NCBI GenBank assembly: GCA_034665305.1
Contig: JAXDFZ010000008.1
Location: 186,001-250,000 of the forward strand
Source of the DNA: DASXRU01 sp034665305
Lineage (GTDB): Bacteria > Acidobacteriota > Blastocatellia > Pyrinomonadales > Pyrinomonadaceae
Direction of reading: 5' to 3'
DNA: 64,000 nt
The translations under genes and the position numbers were made by a program. Under the pieces are notes generated by a model that saw only the letters and a list, made by a program, of their open reading frames with translations, searched no databases and was not told the origin of the DNA. Of this stretch, positions 39,359 to 49,508 are shown in pieces. How positions within the stretch are numbered: position 1 is the stretch's first letter; each line of letters starts with the position of its first letter.

Positions 39359-42300
39359 CTACACTATGAGTTTTAGCAATACGCTCTGGACCAGAAGAGA
39401 CATTGTCTGTTGCCAGAAGTCGCCGGTCGCTTTCGCTGATTCCGTAATCGAGCCGGGACAGAGATTCAGCGCGGTGCCCGTGTTGCGCGGCGTGGGGGCG
39501 CCGGCGGTGAAGTCAGCAGAGTTCACGTTAGTGTCGGTGCAGCCGTTGTTGGCGCGCCGCACCGCGTTCGTGTTGCTGGGCGCGGGCGTTGGACCAGCGC
39601 CTTCGAAACAGTTTGCTGTGGTGCCGTAGCCGACAAAATCGATGATGGTCGCGCCCGTCGGGCACGCGCCGCTGAGGGCCACGGTCGTATTAACGAGTGC
39701 GACCTTGCTGGCGGTTGCCGACATGGCGATGCTGCCGCTGGCGTCCGGGGTCGGCAAGGAGGTTGTTCCTCCGGCTCCCGCGCCTTCCTGTATCAAGTAG
39801 TACTGCCCCGGCGCGAGCGAAACGGCAGTAAGGTTCGTTACGGTCCAGGTGGTACCAGTGGCTGTAGCAACCTGCACGGACCAACCGGACAAGTTCACTG
39901 TTTGATTGCCGCTGTTGAAAATTTCGATGAAGTCGTTCGTGTACGTTGCACCCGCGTTCCCGCCGCCACCGTAGACCTGACTAATCACAACCTTCGTGAC
40001 CGGCGAGGGCGTCGGAGTTGGTGTCGGCGACGGTGTTGGTGTCGCTGTCGGAGTTGGCGTGGGTGTAGCTGTCGGTGTCGGCGTTGGTGATGCTCCTGGC
40101 GTTGGCGGACTGGCCAGGTTCTGTGGGTCGCTGGTTATTGATTGAAAGTCAGTCGCATTGTCGTTTGTGTCCTGCGTGCTTCCTAACAATCCGCCGGGCT
40201 TGCGCTCGTAACTCAAATTGCTATCAGTTGCCTGCGGTGTCAGCACCGTTCCTTCCTTAAAGGCTGAGCCGGCGCTCATCCCCACCTGATCGACGATCGA
40301 ATCGTCCGGGAGAGTCAGCGCGATGCCGCCGTCGTTAGTGATGCCGCTGGCGTAAGTTTGATCGCCGGCCACCGCGCCGCTGTATGCGCCGGAGTTAGTG
40401 GCCAGGAAATGCGACCGCGCCGGCAGGGAAGTGCTGGCGTTTATGGTTACGCGAGTTGCGATCGTGCCGCTGCTGTTCGAGCCTCTGATCTTCCAGCCAC
40501 TGATGTCGATGGCCGCGTCGCTGTTGTTATAAATCTCGACGAACTCATCGTTCGCGCCTGCGGGGCCGCGAGTCCGAAACTCACTAATGACGACCGCCGG
40601 AGCCGGTGTTGGCGTCGGCGTTGGTGACGGCGTCGGCGTGGGACTGGGCGAAGGCGTCGGCGTCGGAGATGGCGACGGAGTTGGGGTCGGGGTTGGCGTT
40701 GGTGTCGGAGTCGGCGTCGGAGTAGGCGTCGGGGACGCGCAAGTGTTCAGACTGTCCGCCGTGGGCGCATTCAGCGCGTAACTGGTGGTGTTGCGCGCGC
40801 CGCCTGAGCCGTCAGGACAACGCTGCATAGAGACGGTGGTGCTGTCGCCGGCGGCGCTTTCATCTACCTGCGGCTGGCTCGCGTTCAGTAAGACTAATAA
40901 CCCGGCATCGTCGGCTTGGCCCGTGTCATAGACCAAGGCATCCTGCAGATTTGTGGTCGTTACTGCCGCGCCGTTGGGGAAGTCGGAACCATTCGCACGG
41001 TAAAGAGCTATTGCATCGGCGCCGTTCTGAAGTGTGCCGTTGGCAAAGGTCACATCGACGCCCGGCACGGCACTGTTTCCGATCGTGAAGTAACCATTCG
41101 CGTTGGTCGTGAAGCCATCAAGATCAAAAGCGGCGTACGACAGATCGTTACTGCCATTAAAGAACACCACTACCAATCCCGTCAGGGAAGTATTACCCGC
41201 GCCGCCATCGAAGAGCTCAACAAACTCTGCCGTGTCGGTGCTGGTTTGATCGACATCGACTTCATTGATGATGACGCTGGTGGCCGGCGTTGGGGTCGGA
41301 GTAGGTGAAGGTGGCGCTGCCTGCACGGTGGTCGTGGCAGTGGCGGAGTTGTTCGCGCCGTTTGGATCCGACGTCGTGGCAGCAACTGTCGCGGTGTTAG
41401 TGATCGTCGAACCTGTTTCACCGATGGCTGTCGCCACGAGAGTGATCTCTGCAGAAGCGCCGGAAGCGAGAGACGCGATGGTTATCGTCCGGTTGTTGCC
41501 GCTGCCACCACAGATTCCTCCCGCCGTCGAGTTGCAGGAAACAAATGTCAGCGAGCCCGGCAAATTGTCACTGACGACGATAGATTGCGCCGTAGCCGCT
41601 CCATTGTTCGTCACCGTGATTGTATACGAGACATCGAGCCCGTTGGTCACCGGATCAGGAGAATCGGTTTTCGTGATAGCCAGATCCGCCGCAGTGCAAT
41701 CGTTCGCGGGCGATCCACTATTGCGCGGAGTCGGCGTGCCGGTGGCAAAGTCAGCAGCGTTCTGATTTGTGTCGATGCAACCACCGAGTAAGCGCAAGTC
41801 GGCGGTGGTGGCGCTGGGCGCCGGAGCGCGGCCCGATCCCTCGAAACAATCTGCGGTGGTTCCATACCCGACAAAATCGACCACGCCGGCAGGGCAGTTG
41901 GTAGTTAGCGCGGTGGAGTTTGATACGAGGGCAACTTTGCCCGCGGTGGCGGCCATGATGATGGTTCCGGTGGCATCGGGTGTCGGAAGATCAGACCCGT
42001 TAGCTCCCGCTGAAGCTTCCTGAACCAAAAGGTATTTGCCGGGCGCGATAAAGCACGGACCAATGGCACACAGGGGCGTAACCGACCAACTGTTTCCCGC
42101 GGCCGAAGCATATTGCACGGACCAGCCGGTGATATCGACAGTGTGGGTGCCGCGATTAAAGACCTCGATGAAGTCGTTCTTGAAAGTGGCGCCGCTGTTT
42201 CCGCCACCGCCATACACCTGGCTGATCACGAGTAGCGCGTCATCGTCATTCAGGATCGTGCCTACTCCCTGGGGATCTGAAACCGATGCGCCGGCGACGT

Positions 42301-45300
42301 TCGACAGATTGACGAAGAAGGTCTCGTCCGCTTCACCAGTCGTGTCCCCGTTCACCGTTACCTGGAACGAGTAGCTGGTCTGGCCTTCGAGGATCGTTTG
42401 GCCCGTCAAGCTCCTGGCCACGTAGTCGTTATCTTCGCTGACTGGGTTGTGGTCGTGTGCCGTGCCGTCGGCGGTGGCGATGTCGAATGTAATTCCACCG
42501 GGCGGCGCGGGCAGCGTGGAGTTAACCGTGAAGTTGAAGACTGTGCCCGCGTCCGTTTCACTCGCGGAGACATCGCTGACACTCAGCGTCGGGCTGTCGT
42601 CATTCAGAATTGTTCCCAGACCCTGACCGTCGACCACCGCGGCGCCGCTGACGTTCGTCACGTTTACAAAGAACGTTTCGTTGGGCTCGATCGCAATGTC
42701 CGCTTTTACCGTCACTGCGAAATCGCGTGTCTGCTGGCCGGCAGGGATAGTCTCTCCGACAAGGCTGCGAGCGACGTAATCGTTGTTGGCCACGGTCGCG
42801 GTTCCATCTTGTGTCGCAATATCGAAAGTGACGCCGCCCGCGGGTGCCGGAGCCGACAGGCTCACCGTAAAGGTGAACGTCGTGGTCGCTTCGTTACCCT
42901 CGTTCAATGACACATCGTTGATCGAAAGCGCCGGCAGGTCATCGTTTTGAATAGTGCCCAGGCCCTGGCCGTCGGTAATTGTCGCGCCCGCCGCGTTGCT
43001 GACGTTTACAAAGAAAGTCTCGTCAGGCTCAACCACCGCGTCGCCGGTGATTGTGACGCTGAAGGAGTAAGTTTGCTGGCCCGCCGGAATTACCTGGGCA
43101 GTCAGGCTGCGCGGCACGTAATCCTTATCCTCACTTGAAGGATTATCGTCCTGCGCGGTGCCGTCGGCAGTGGCGATGTCGAAAGTAACATCGGTCGAAT
43201 TCGCCGGAGCGGACAGGGAAACAGTGAAAGTCGCGATGGAAGTTCCGCTGTCACCCTCGACGATACTGACGTCGTTGATGCTCAGGTTCGGCGCCGGGCC
43301 GGCGATGCAGTTGTTAACCGGCGAACTGATGTTTCGCGGGAATGGTCCGGCGATCAGGAAATCAGCGGCGTTGTCGTTCGTGTCGAGGCAACCGCCGGCT
43401 TTTCTAAACGCAGCGTGCGTCGCGTCGGGCGCGGCCGTTGGACCTGTGGGTCCTTCGTAACAGTTTGCCACCCCGTATCCGACGAAATCAGCGATGGTTG
43501 AATTGTTTGGATTGAAGGGACTGGCGCCATCATCGCCGGGACACGTGGAACCGGGAAGCGCGACTGTGCCGGCGACCAGCGCAACCTTGCCCGCCGCAGC
43601 CGCCAGGTTAATGCTGCCGGTGGCGTCCGGCGTGGGCAGCACGGCGCCGATCGCGCCGCCACCGAGTTGCACCAGGAAGTAATGACCGGGCGCGACGATG
43701 CCGGAGGTCAGATCAAGTTTGTTGGAGCCAAAGTTTGACGTTGCTGCCGCGTACTGAACCGAATATGGGGTGATACCGAAGTTCACCGTGCTCGTGCCGC
43801 GATTGAAGATCTCTACAAAATCGTTTCGATAAGTCGCGTCCGCGTTTCCGCCACCGCCATACAACTGGCTAATTACCAAAGTCGCCGTGTCATCGTTTTG
43901 AATTGTTCCGAGCCCCTGAGCATCGACGGCGACCGCGCCGATCAGGTTCGTGACATTTACGAAGAAGGTTTCGTTAGGTTCAACGATGGTGTCGCCGTTC
44001 ACAGTCACATCGAAAGTGTAAGTCTGTTGCCCGGCGGCGATCGTCTGCGCGGTCAGACTCCGTGCGACATAATCGTTGTTTGCAGTCGTGGCGGTGCCGT
44101 CGGCGGTGGCGATGTCGAACGTGACGCCGCCGGCAGGCGCTGCTTGGGCGAGGCTGACAGTGAACGTGAAAGTTGTGGCGCCGCTGTTGCCCTCGTTTAA
44201 GGTTACGTCATTGATCGACAGCACTGCCGGCGGCGCCTGCACCGTGGTCGCCGCCGTCGCCGTATTGTTAGCCGTGTTCGCATCGGGAGTGGTGGCGCCG
44301 ACCGTCGCAGTGTTGGTGATCGTTGTGCCCGCCGCGCCGTTGGCCGTTGCGACCAAAGTTATGGTTGCCGCGGATCCGCTCGCCAATGACGTGAACGAAA
44401 TTGTCCGGTTGTTGCCAGAGCCGCCGCAGACGCCGCCGCCGGTTGACGAGCAGGAAACGAAGGTAACTGTCCCGGGCAGGTTGTCAGTTACGACGACCGA
44501 TTGCGCGTTGGCAGCACCATTGTTCGTGACTGTAATCGTGTAGGTCACGTCATTACCAATGGTCACTGGATCCGGCGAGTCGATTTTGCTAATCGAAAGA
44601 TCGGCCGTTGTTAGATCGAGACAACCAGACGACGAGTTCTGCGGATTGCTACTCTCCGCGTTGAGCAGGAAATCAGCAACGTTGTTGTTTGTGTCGGTGC
44701 CGTTGCCGAAAGCGCCGCCAGGTTTTCGCTCATAACTCTGATTTATATTGGCGCTGAGTGGAGCGAGCGTCGTTCCTTCTTTATAAGCCGAGCCGCTGCT
44801 CATTCCCACCGCATCGATTATCGAGGTGTTGTTCGATCGCGTGATCGCTATACCACCGTCGTCGGCTATGCCGGTGGCGTAGGTCTGGTTCGCACTAACC
44901 GCACCGCTGTACCCACCTGATGAACTGTTGGCCAGAAGGTAATGGCAACCCGGCGCGAGGGTCGTCCCGGCAGTAATCGTGACTCGATCGCTGACTGTGC
45001 CGGCGTTATTCGAGGCCCGGATCTTCAGCCCGCCGATGATTACAGTTGCGGTGGTCGGGTTATAGATCTCTACAAATTCATCCGACGCGCCGTTGGGCCC
45101 GCGGGTGCGAAATTCGCTGATCAAAATCTGGCCGGCGCCGGCTTCGACAGTCAGCGTCGCCGGATTGCTGGGAATCGTGTAGCTGCCGTTGTTAGCAGTA
45201 GCTGTGATTTGCGCGGAGCCGGTGGCGCGTCCCGTTACCGTCGCGGTCGCTGAGCCGGTACCGGACGTTGCGCTGATCGAGTCAACAGTCGCTACGACGG

Positions 45301-48193
45301 TGTTATTCGAAGCGAAAGTGATGGTGACGCCACCAATGTCGTTCCCGAGTTGGTCCTTTGCCTGCGCCGTAAACAGTTGCGTTTCGCCAACCCCGATGGT
45401 TGCGGACAGCGGTGAAATCGTGACGCTGGTCAATACGGGTGTGGGCGGGTTGACTGTCAGAGTGGCGGGCGCGGAGGTCACGCCGCGGCCGGAAGCGCGA
45501 ATTTCAGTTGAGCCCACCGCAACTCCCGTAGCCAACCCGTTCTGATCAATTGTTGCCGCAGAAGGATTGCTTGATTGCCACGAGAAGATAACGCCGAACA
45601 CTTCGTTGTTGGCCGCGTCAAACGCCCGGGCGGTGAACTGCTGATGCCCGGCGACTTCAATAGTTGCGGAGGCCGGCGACACGTCGATCCGCGCAATAGG
45701 TGCACAGGAAGTGAAGGGCGCGCCCGTCAGTTTCGTTCCGGGACTGAACACGGTTCCGCCACTCGCTGCGCTGTGTTGAGCGAAACTTCCCGTGATGTCC
45801 GGCGAGCGCGTCAGCGATTGATTGTTATCGGCGTCGAGGCCGGTCGCACCTCCGTACGAGATGAAGCTAATGATTACCGCGCTGGGATCGCGCAAAGTGA
45901 TCACTCCGGAACCGTTGATGAGCGTCAAGCTGCCGGTGGAAGCCTTCACCACCTGGGCTCCGCCAAAGGCCGGGTTGGCCGCGTTCGGATTACCACCGCC
46001 AAAGACTACGATCGCATTGCATGACTGCAGAATCGTTCCGGCAGCAAACTGATGACGCAACGTATCGGTGGTGCCGCGCGTGAGGAGCTGATAGCCGCTG
46101 ATATCGATGTCACGAGTGGTGGTGTTTACCAACTCTACAAACTCGTCGTCGCTGGCGCTGCGAACACCATCATGGTTCGCGTCACCGGCGGTGCCATCGG
46201 GCGGGTCGGCCAGAAACTCATTGATAACGATGTCGCGACTGGAATCTCCTTTAAAGGAAACCGACACCGGATTGCTGTCACGCGTATCAGCGCGCACGAC
46301 CAGATCGACGGTGCCCGCGCCGCGCAGATCGGCCGGTACCAAAACATGAATTTCATCCATGCCCGGCATCTGGGTCGAATGAACTATAGATTCGACTGTC
46401 AGCGCGCGGCCGCCGGCGGTAACTGTGACGGGCGAGCCGTTGCGCACGCCGGTGCTGAAAATGATCAGACGCAGGTTGCCGCTGCTGGGATCGAATGGTC
46501 CGCGAACCAGAGTGTCCGCGTTCAGAATTGCGCCTTCGCCCACACCCTCGCCGCTAAATAAGCCGTCGCTGCCAAACGTGAACACCCCGGGCGCAGCGCG
46601 CAACGTGGCGATAGTCCCTTTGCTTTGAAAGCCTTCGGAGTTTGTAACCACAACCTCGGCAGTTCCCAGGGCCGTAGCGACCGGCACATGAAAATTAACC
46701 TGCGTCGGCGAGACAAAGAATATTTGCGCGGGAATTCCGTTTACCGTCACGCGCGTGCCGGCAACCACGAAAGGGAAAGTGCCGTCAGGCAGCCGTTGCG
46801 ATTGTTGCGTGCTAAAAGCCAGCGCATTGCCGCGGGCGACTGCGATACTATCGGGCGCCACCGCTTCGGTCGTCGCCGGCTCGTTGCCGAATGACGCTCC
46901 ATTCAGGATTGTCAGCGTTCCAAAAGCAGGCCGGGGCGACGTTCCGGTTACGTAAATTTCCGAGTTGTTGTTGAAGTCGCTGTTGGATACGGCGCCGGAG
47001 AGCACGCGGGGAAAGCTGAACGCAATGATGGAACCATCGTCGTTCAATGAAGAAACGACTTCGGCGGTCGCGGTCGACGGGCCGTTCGTGACGCGCGCCA
47101 GCGTTCCGGTTGGAATATCGTAGGTGAATAGATCGACGCCGGCGTCAGTGCTCGGCGGCAGGACGGGACGGCGCGTAGCAAATGCGATTCGGGAACCATC
47201 ACCACTGATGGTTGGTTGCAGCGCGACGTCAGTAGTGCGAACACCCAGCGCCGTGACTTGCCTTGTCAGATTATTTCGGCCATCGAATAAAAACACCTGA
47301 CTCGAGTTAGCTGCGATTTCTGCCGCCCAAACTACGCGCAAGCCATCGTCGCTGATGGCGCGTCCGTAGGTCATTGCCAGCAGCGGGGCGGCGCTCGCCA
47401 GCACGCGCAGGGCGGGGGAGCCGACGCGGTTTTGCAGGAGAAGGTCGCGGCTGATCGATGGCGCCGCGGCAGTGTCGCGAATGTAAGCTACGGCGGTTCC
47501 GTTGCCACTAATCTTCGCATCGCTGAATCCGACGATCCCGGTTGAATTTGTCAGTTGTGTAAAAGTGAGTGTTAAAGTATCGCAGATAAAGATCTCAAGA
47601 TTGCCATCGGCGTTTTGTCCGGCCAGATCGCGATTAGAAGAAAACGCGATGAAGCGGCCATCGTCGGAGATGGAAGGCAGAAAGTTTCCGTTGATGATTC
47701 GATTAGCGACGTCACCCGGTGACGTGTTGGTTACTTGAATCAGCTTGGCGCCATCGTAAAGAAAGATTTCGGAGTTGAAGTCGTTGTTGCTTCCGAGCGG
47801 ATTGTCCTTCGACGCAAAAGCGATTCGCGAGCCGTCCTGGGAAATTGCGGGAGCAGGGGATCGGCTGGCGCCCATCTGCAAGAAGGTTGGCGGATCGACT
47901 GAAACGTTTGCCCGGATGGCGCGAAAGCTTTCCACTCCGCCGGCGCCCGCGATATCCTCGGTGGATTCAAATCCCACGATACGGCCGTCGCCGCTAATCG
48001 ATGGATTGACGCTTTTGCCTTCTTCCGTTGTGTTGGTAATGCGGCGCAGCGGCGATTGCATGCGGGCGCTTTGCCAAACCAAAAGACAAAGGGACAGAGT
48101 CGCGAGCAACGCGATCAGAAATCGTTGCCGGTGACGCGCTGATGATAGGAGCTTTAAATTGGTCAAGCGAGACTCAGCTGGGAAGCCTGTCAA
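39359..48193 (-). CDS. Giant secreted mosaic protein (PD40, TIGR03437, lamin-tail, Calx-beta, DUF11)
   Basis: A 2944-codon reading frame with a basic, hydrophobic N-terminal anchor (about 25-45). Modules in order by inspection: TolB/PD40-like propeller (about 55-430), a TIGR03437-like domain (about 440-640) of the acidobacterial type, and seven lamin-tail-like domains starting near 654, 1022, 1436, 1989, 2306, 2534 and 2734 (pattern DEFVEIYN or NDFIEVFN). There are two bacterial Ig-like units (about 850-1020), DUF11 repeats near 1198 and 2168, four Calx-beta units near 1323, 1634, 1754 and 1868 (pattern LSINDVSLNEG), and Pro-Thr/Ser linkers near 2291, 2486-2531 and 2698-2733. There is no sorting motif, and the C-terminus is hydrophobic. 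A TTG start is used; TTG at 48166 is an alternative. A surface or matrix role is inferred. Confidence 0.85.
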   Translation of the reverse strand: MTGFPAESRLTNLKLLSSARHRQRFLIALLATLSLCLLVWQSARMQSPLRRITNTTEEGKSVNPSISGDGRIVGFESTEDIAGAGGVESFRAIRANVSVDPPTFLQMGASRSPAPAISQDGSRIAFASKDNPLGSNNDFNSEIFLYDGAKLIQVTNTSPGDVANRIINGNFLPSISDDGRFIAFSSNRDLAGQNADGNLEIFICDTLTLTFTQLTNSTGIVGFSDAKISGNGTAVAYIRDTAAAPSISRDLLLQNRVGSPALRVLASAAPLLAMTYGRAISDDGLRVVWAAEIAANSSQVFLFDGRNNLTRQVTALGVRTTDVALQPTISGDGSRIAFATRRPVLPPSTDAGVDLFTYDIPTGTLARVTNGPSTATAEVVSSLNDDGSIIAFSFPRVLSGAVSNSDFNNNSEIYVTGTSPRPAFGTLTILNGASFGNEPATTEAVAPDSIAVARGNALAFSTQQSQRLPDGTFPFVVAGTRVTVNGIPAQIFFVSPTQVNFHVPVATALGTAEVVVTNSEGFQSKGTIATLRAAPGVFTFGSDGLFSGEGVGEGAILNADTLVRGPFDPSSGNLRLIIFSTGVRNGSPVTVTAGGRALTVESIVHSTQMPGMDEIHVLVPADLRGAGTVDLVVRADTRDSNPVSVSFKGDSSRDIVINEFLADPPDGTAGDANHDGVRSASDDEFVELVNTTTRDIDISGYQLLTRGTTDTLRHQFAAGTILQSCNAIVVFGGGNPNAANPAFGGAQVVKASTGSLTLINGSGVITLRDPSAVIISFISYGGATGLDADNNQSLTRSPDITGSFAQHSAASGGTVFSPGTKLTGAPFTSCAPIARIDVSPASATIEVAGHQQFTARAFDAANNEVFGVIFSWQSSNPSAATIDQNGLATGVAVGSTEIRASGRGVTSAPATLTVNPPTPVLTSVTISPLSATIGVGETQLFTAQAKDQLGNDIGGVTITFASNNTVVATVDSISATSGTGSATATVTGRATGSAQITATANNGSYTIPSNPATLTVEAGAGQILISEFRTRGPNGASDEFVEIYNPTTATVIIGGLKIRASNNAGTVSDRVTITAGTTLAPGCHYLLANSSSGGYSGAVSANQTYATGIADDGGIAITRSNNTSIIDAVGMSSGSAYKEGTTLAPLSANINQSYERKPGGAFGNGTDTNNNVADFLLNAESSNPQNSSSGCLDLTTADLSISKIDSPDPVTIGNDVTYTITVTNNGAANAQSVVVTDNLPGTVTFVSCSSTGGGVCGGSGNNRTISFTSLASGSAATITLVATANGAAGTTITNTATVGATTPDANTANNTATAATTVQAPPAVLSINDVTLNEGNSGATTFTFTVSLAQAAPAGGVTFDIATADGTATTANNDYVARSLTAQTIAAGQQTYTFDVTVNGDTIVEPNETFFVNVTNLIGAVAVDAQGLGTIQNDDTATLVISQLYGGGGNADATYRNDFVEIFNRGTSTVNFGITPYSVQYAAATSNFGSNKLDLTSGIVAPGHYFLVQLGGGAIGAVLPTPDATGSINLAAAAGKVALVAGTVALPGSTCPGDDGASPFNPNNSTIADFVGYGVANCYEGPTGPTAAPDATHAAFRKAGGCLDTNDNAADFLIAGPFPRNISSPVNNCIAGPAPNLSINDVSIVEGDSGTSIATFTVSLSAPANSTDVTFDIATADGTAQDDNPSSEDKDYVPRSLTAQVIPAGQQTYSFSVTITGDAVVEPDETFFVNVSNAAGATITDGQGLGTIQNDDLPALSINDVSLNEGNEATTTFTFTVSLSAPAPAGGVTFDIATQDGTATVANNDYVARSLVGETIPAGQQTRDFAVTVKADIAIEPNETFFVNVTNVSGAAVVDGQGLGTILNDDSPTLSVSDVSASETDAGTVFNFTVNSTLPAPPGGITFDIATADGTAHDHNPVSEDNDYVARSLTGQTILEGQTSYSFQVTVNGDTTGEADETFFVNLSNVAGASVSDPQGVGTILNDDDALLVISQVYGGGGNSGATFKNDFIEVFNRGTHTVDITGWSVQYASAAGNSWSVTPLCAIGPCFIAPGKYLLVQEASAGANGSDLPTPDATGTIIMAATAGKVALVSNSTALTTNCPAGVVDFVGYGTTADCFEGSGRAPAPSATTADLRLLGGCIDTNQNAADFATGTPTPRNSGSPANDCTAADLAITKTDSPDPVTNGLDVSYTITVTNNGAATAQSIVVSDNLPGSLTFVSCNSTAGGICGGSGNNRTITIASLASGASAEITLVATAIGETGSTITNTATVAATTSDPNGANNSATATTTVQAAPPSPTPTPTPATSVIINEVDVDQTSTDTAEFVELFDGGAGNTSLTGLVVVFFNGSNDLSYAAFDLDGFTTNANGYFTIGNSAVPGVDVTFANGTLQNGADAIALYRANGSDFPNGAAVTTTNLQDALVYDTGQADDAGLLVLLNASQPQVDESAAGDSTTVSMQRCPDGSGGARNTTSYALNAPTADSLNTCASPTPTPTPTPTPTPTPTPTPSPSPTPTPSPSPTPTPSPTPTPTPAPAVVISEFRTRGPAGANDEFVEIYNNSDAAIDISGWKIRGSNSSGTIATRVTINASTSLPARSHFLATNSGAYSGAVAGDQTYASGITNDGGIALTLPDDSIVDQVGMSAGSAFKEGTVLTPQATDSNLSYERKPGGLLGSTQDTNDNATDFQSITSDPQNLASPPTPGASPTPTPTATPTPTPTATPTPSPTPTPTPSPVTKVVISQVYGGGGNAGATYTNDFIEIFNSGNQTVNLSGWSVQVATATGTTWTVTNLTAVSLAPGQYYLIQEGAGAGGTTSLPTPDASGSIAMSATASKVALVNTTVALSGACPTGATIIDFVGYGTTANCFEGAGPTPAPSNTNAVRRANNGCTDTNVNSADFTAGAPTPRNTGTALNLCPGSITESAKATGDFWQQTMSLLVQSVLLKLIV

Positions 48194-48325
48194 AAGTATT
48201 GTTCAGACCGAGGCGCCCGCTCTGAGATCGAATGGCGCCAGGTCTGTCAGAAAAACGGACGGAGGACGTACTTATCGAAAACGCCCGAATTCTACAGCGT
48301 TTTCTGGGAAAGACAAGGCTGGCGA

Positions 48326-48411
48326 TTTCGGAATGCAGATTGCGGAATGCGGATTGGTGAAGACCGGCTAGCCGTCTCTTAATCAGCGGTCCGCAATCCG
48401 CAATCTGAATC
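48326..48411. repeat. Inverted pair of GGATTGC-type repeats
   Basis: The left arm, 48326-48357 (GGAATGCAGATTGCGGAATG), and the right arm, 48390-48411 (CCGCAATCCGCAATCTGAAT), are separated by about 30 bp. The unit is the same as that inside the elements at 34499-34647 and 49313-49476. It lies just upstream of the TIGR01777-type gene. Confidence 0.78.
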
Positions 48412-48422
48412 GAGGAGTTGTT

Positions 48423-49346
48423 ATGAAACTATTGATGGCCGGGGCCACCGGACTGGTCGGAACCGCGTTGAAGCCGGCGTTGGACAAGAAGGGAATTGGT
48501 GTCACCGATCTGGTGCGCACAGAGCCGAACATTGCCCTGCCGGAAATAGAGTGGCACCCAAACAAGGGTGAGATCGATCCGTCGCAAATTGAAGGATTCG
48601 ACGCCGTGATTAATCTAGCCGGCGAGAGCATCGCCGAGGGGGGTTGGACTGACGAGAAGAAGAAGCGAATTCGCGACAGTCGCGTTGATGGGACGCGGCT
48701 GTTGAGCGAAACTTTCGCGAAACTCTCGGCGCCGCCGAAAGTATTTCTCTGCGCCTCAGCCACGGGAATCTACGGCAATCGCGGAGATGAGATCCTTGAT
48801 GAAGACAGCGCCCCGGGTAAAGGCTTTCTCGCCGAAGTCTGTCGCGAATGGGAAGAAGCAACGGAGCCAGCCATCAACGCAGGCGTTCGTGTCGTCAAGC
48901 TACGCTTTGGTCCGATCTTCAGTTCGAAAGGCGGCATGCTGGAGAAGTTGCTGACTCCATTCAAGCTCGGCGTCGGGGGAAAGATCGGGTCGGGAAAGCA
49001 ATACCTAAGTTGGGTTACCATTGACGACGTGGTCGGCGCGGTCGTCTTCGCTCTGGAAAACGAACGGGTGCACGGTCCAATCAATATTGCCACGCCGAAC
49101 CCTTCAACAAATGTCGAATTCACTAAAGCGATGGGCAAGGTGCTTTCGCGACCGACCATTTTTGCGGTCCCCGAGTTTGCTGCTCGCTTGGCGTTTGGAG
49201 AAATGGCCGATGAGATGTTGCTCACCAGCCAGCGAGTCCTGCCAAAGCGCTTAAGCGAAGCCGGTTTTAAGTTTCAATACCCGGTTCTTGAAGCGGCGCT
49301 CCGCCACGTGCTGTCAGAACCGCCTGCGGTAGCGGGCGGGCCCTAA
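48423..49346 (+). CDS. TIGR01777 family NAD-dependent epimerase/dehydratase-like protein
   Basis: A 307-residue short-chain-type Rossmann protein. The nucleotide loop MAGATGLVGTAL lies at the N-terminus, followed by DAVINLAGESIAEGGWT, which is the diagnostic block of the TIGR01777 (YfcH-like) group, then SATGIYG and the C-terminal DUF1731-like part. ATG follows GAGGAG. Substrates of the family are not known. The 3' end runs into a mobile repeat: the last residues SEPPAVAGGP are encoded by the terminal repeat of the element 49313-49476, so the native C-terminus has been replaced or extended. Confidence 0.9.
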   Translation: MKLLMAGATGLVGTALKPALDKKGIGVTDLVRTEPNIALPEIEWHPNKGEIDPSQIEGFDAVINLAGESIAEGGWTDEKKKRIRDSRVDGTRLLSETFAKLSAPPKVFLCASATGIYGNRGDEILDEDSAPGKGFLAEVCREWEEATEPAINAGVRVVKLRFGPIFSSKGGMLEKLLTPFKLGVGGKIGSGKQYLSWVTIDDVVGAVVFALENERVHGPINIATPNPSTNVEFTKAMGKVLSRPTIFAVPEFAARLAFGEMADEMLLTSQRVLPKRLSEAGFKFQYPVLEAALRHVLSEPPAVAGGP

Positions 49347-49476
49347 CGATTGCGGATTGCAGATTGCGGATTGCAGATTTCGAATAACAACATACTTGCT
49401 TTTTCTTTGAAATCCGCATTCCGAAATCTGCACTCCGCATTCGGCAGGCCCGCCCGCTACCGCAGGCGGTTCTGAC
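49313..49476. repeat. MITE-like element with GTCAGAACCGCC terminal repeats, copy 2
   Basis: The left arm GTCAGAACCGCCTGCGGTAG and the right arm CTACCGCAGGCGGTTCTGAC are perfect inverted repeats of about 27 bp. Inner GGATTGC-type arms lie between. It is about 164 bp and its left arm overlaps the last 34 nt of the TIGR01777-type gene. Compare 34499-34647. Confidence 0.88.
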
Positions 49477-49508
49477 AGGCCGGCCCCATCACAACGAAGA
49501 GACAACAC

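Noticed and set aside
40600..40735. GGCGTCGG-type tandem DNA in the giant gene
   Set aside because: It encodes the Pro-Thr/Ser linkers of the secreted protein; not an origin or CRISPR-like structure.
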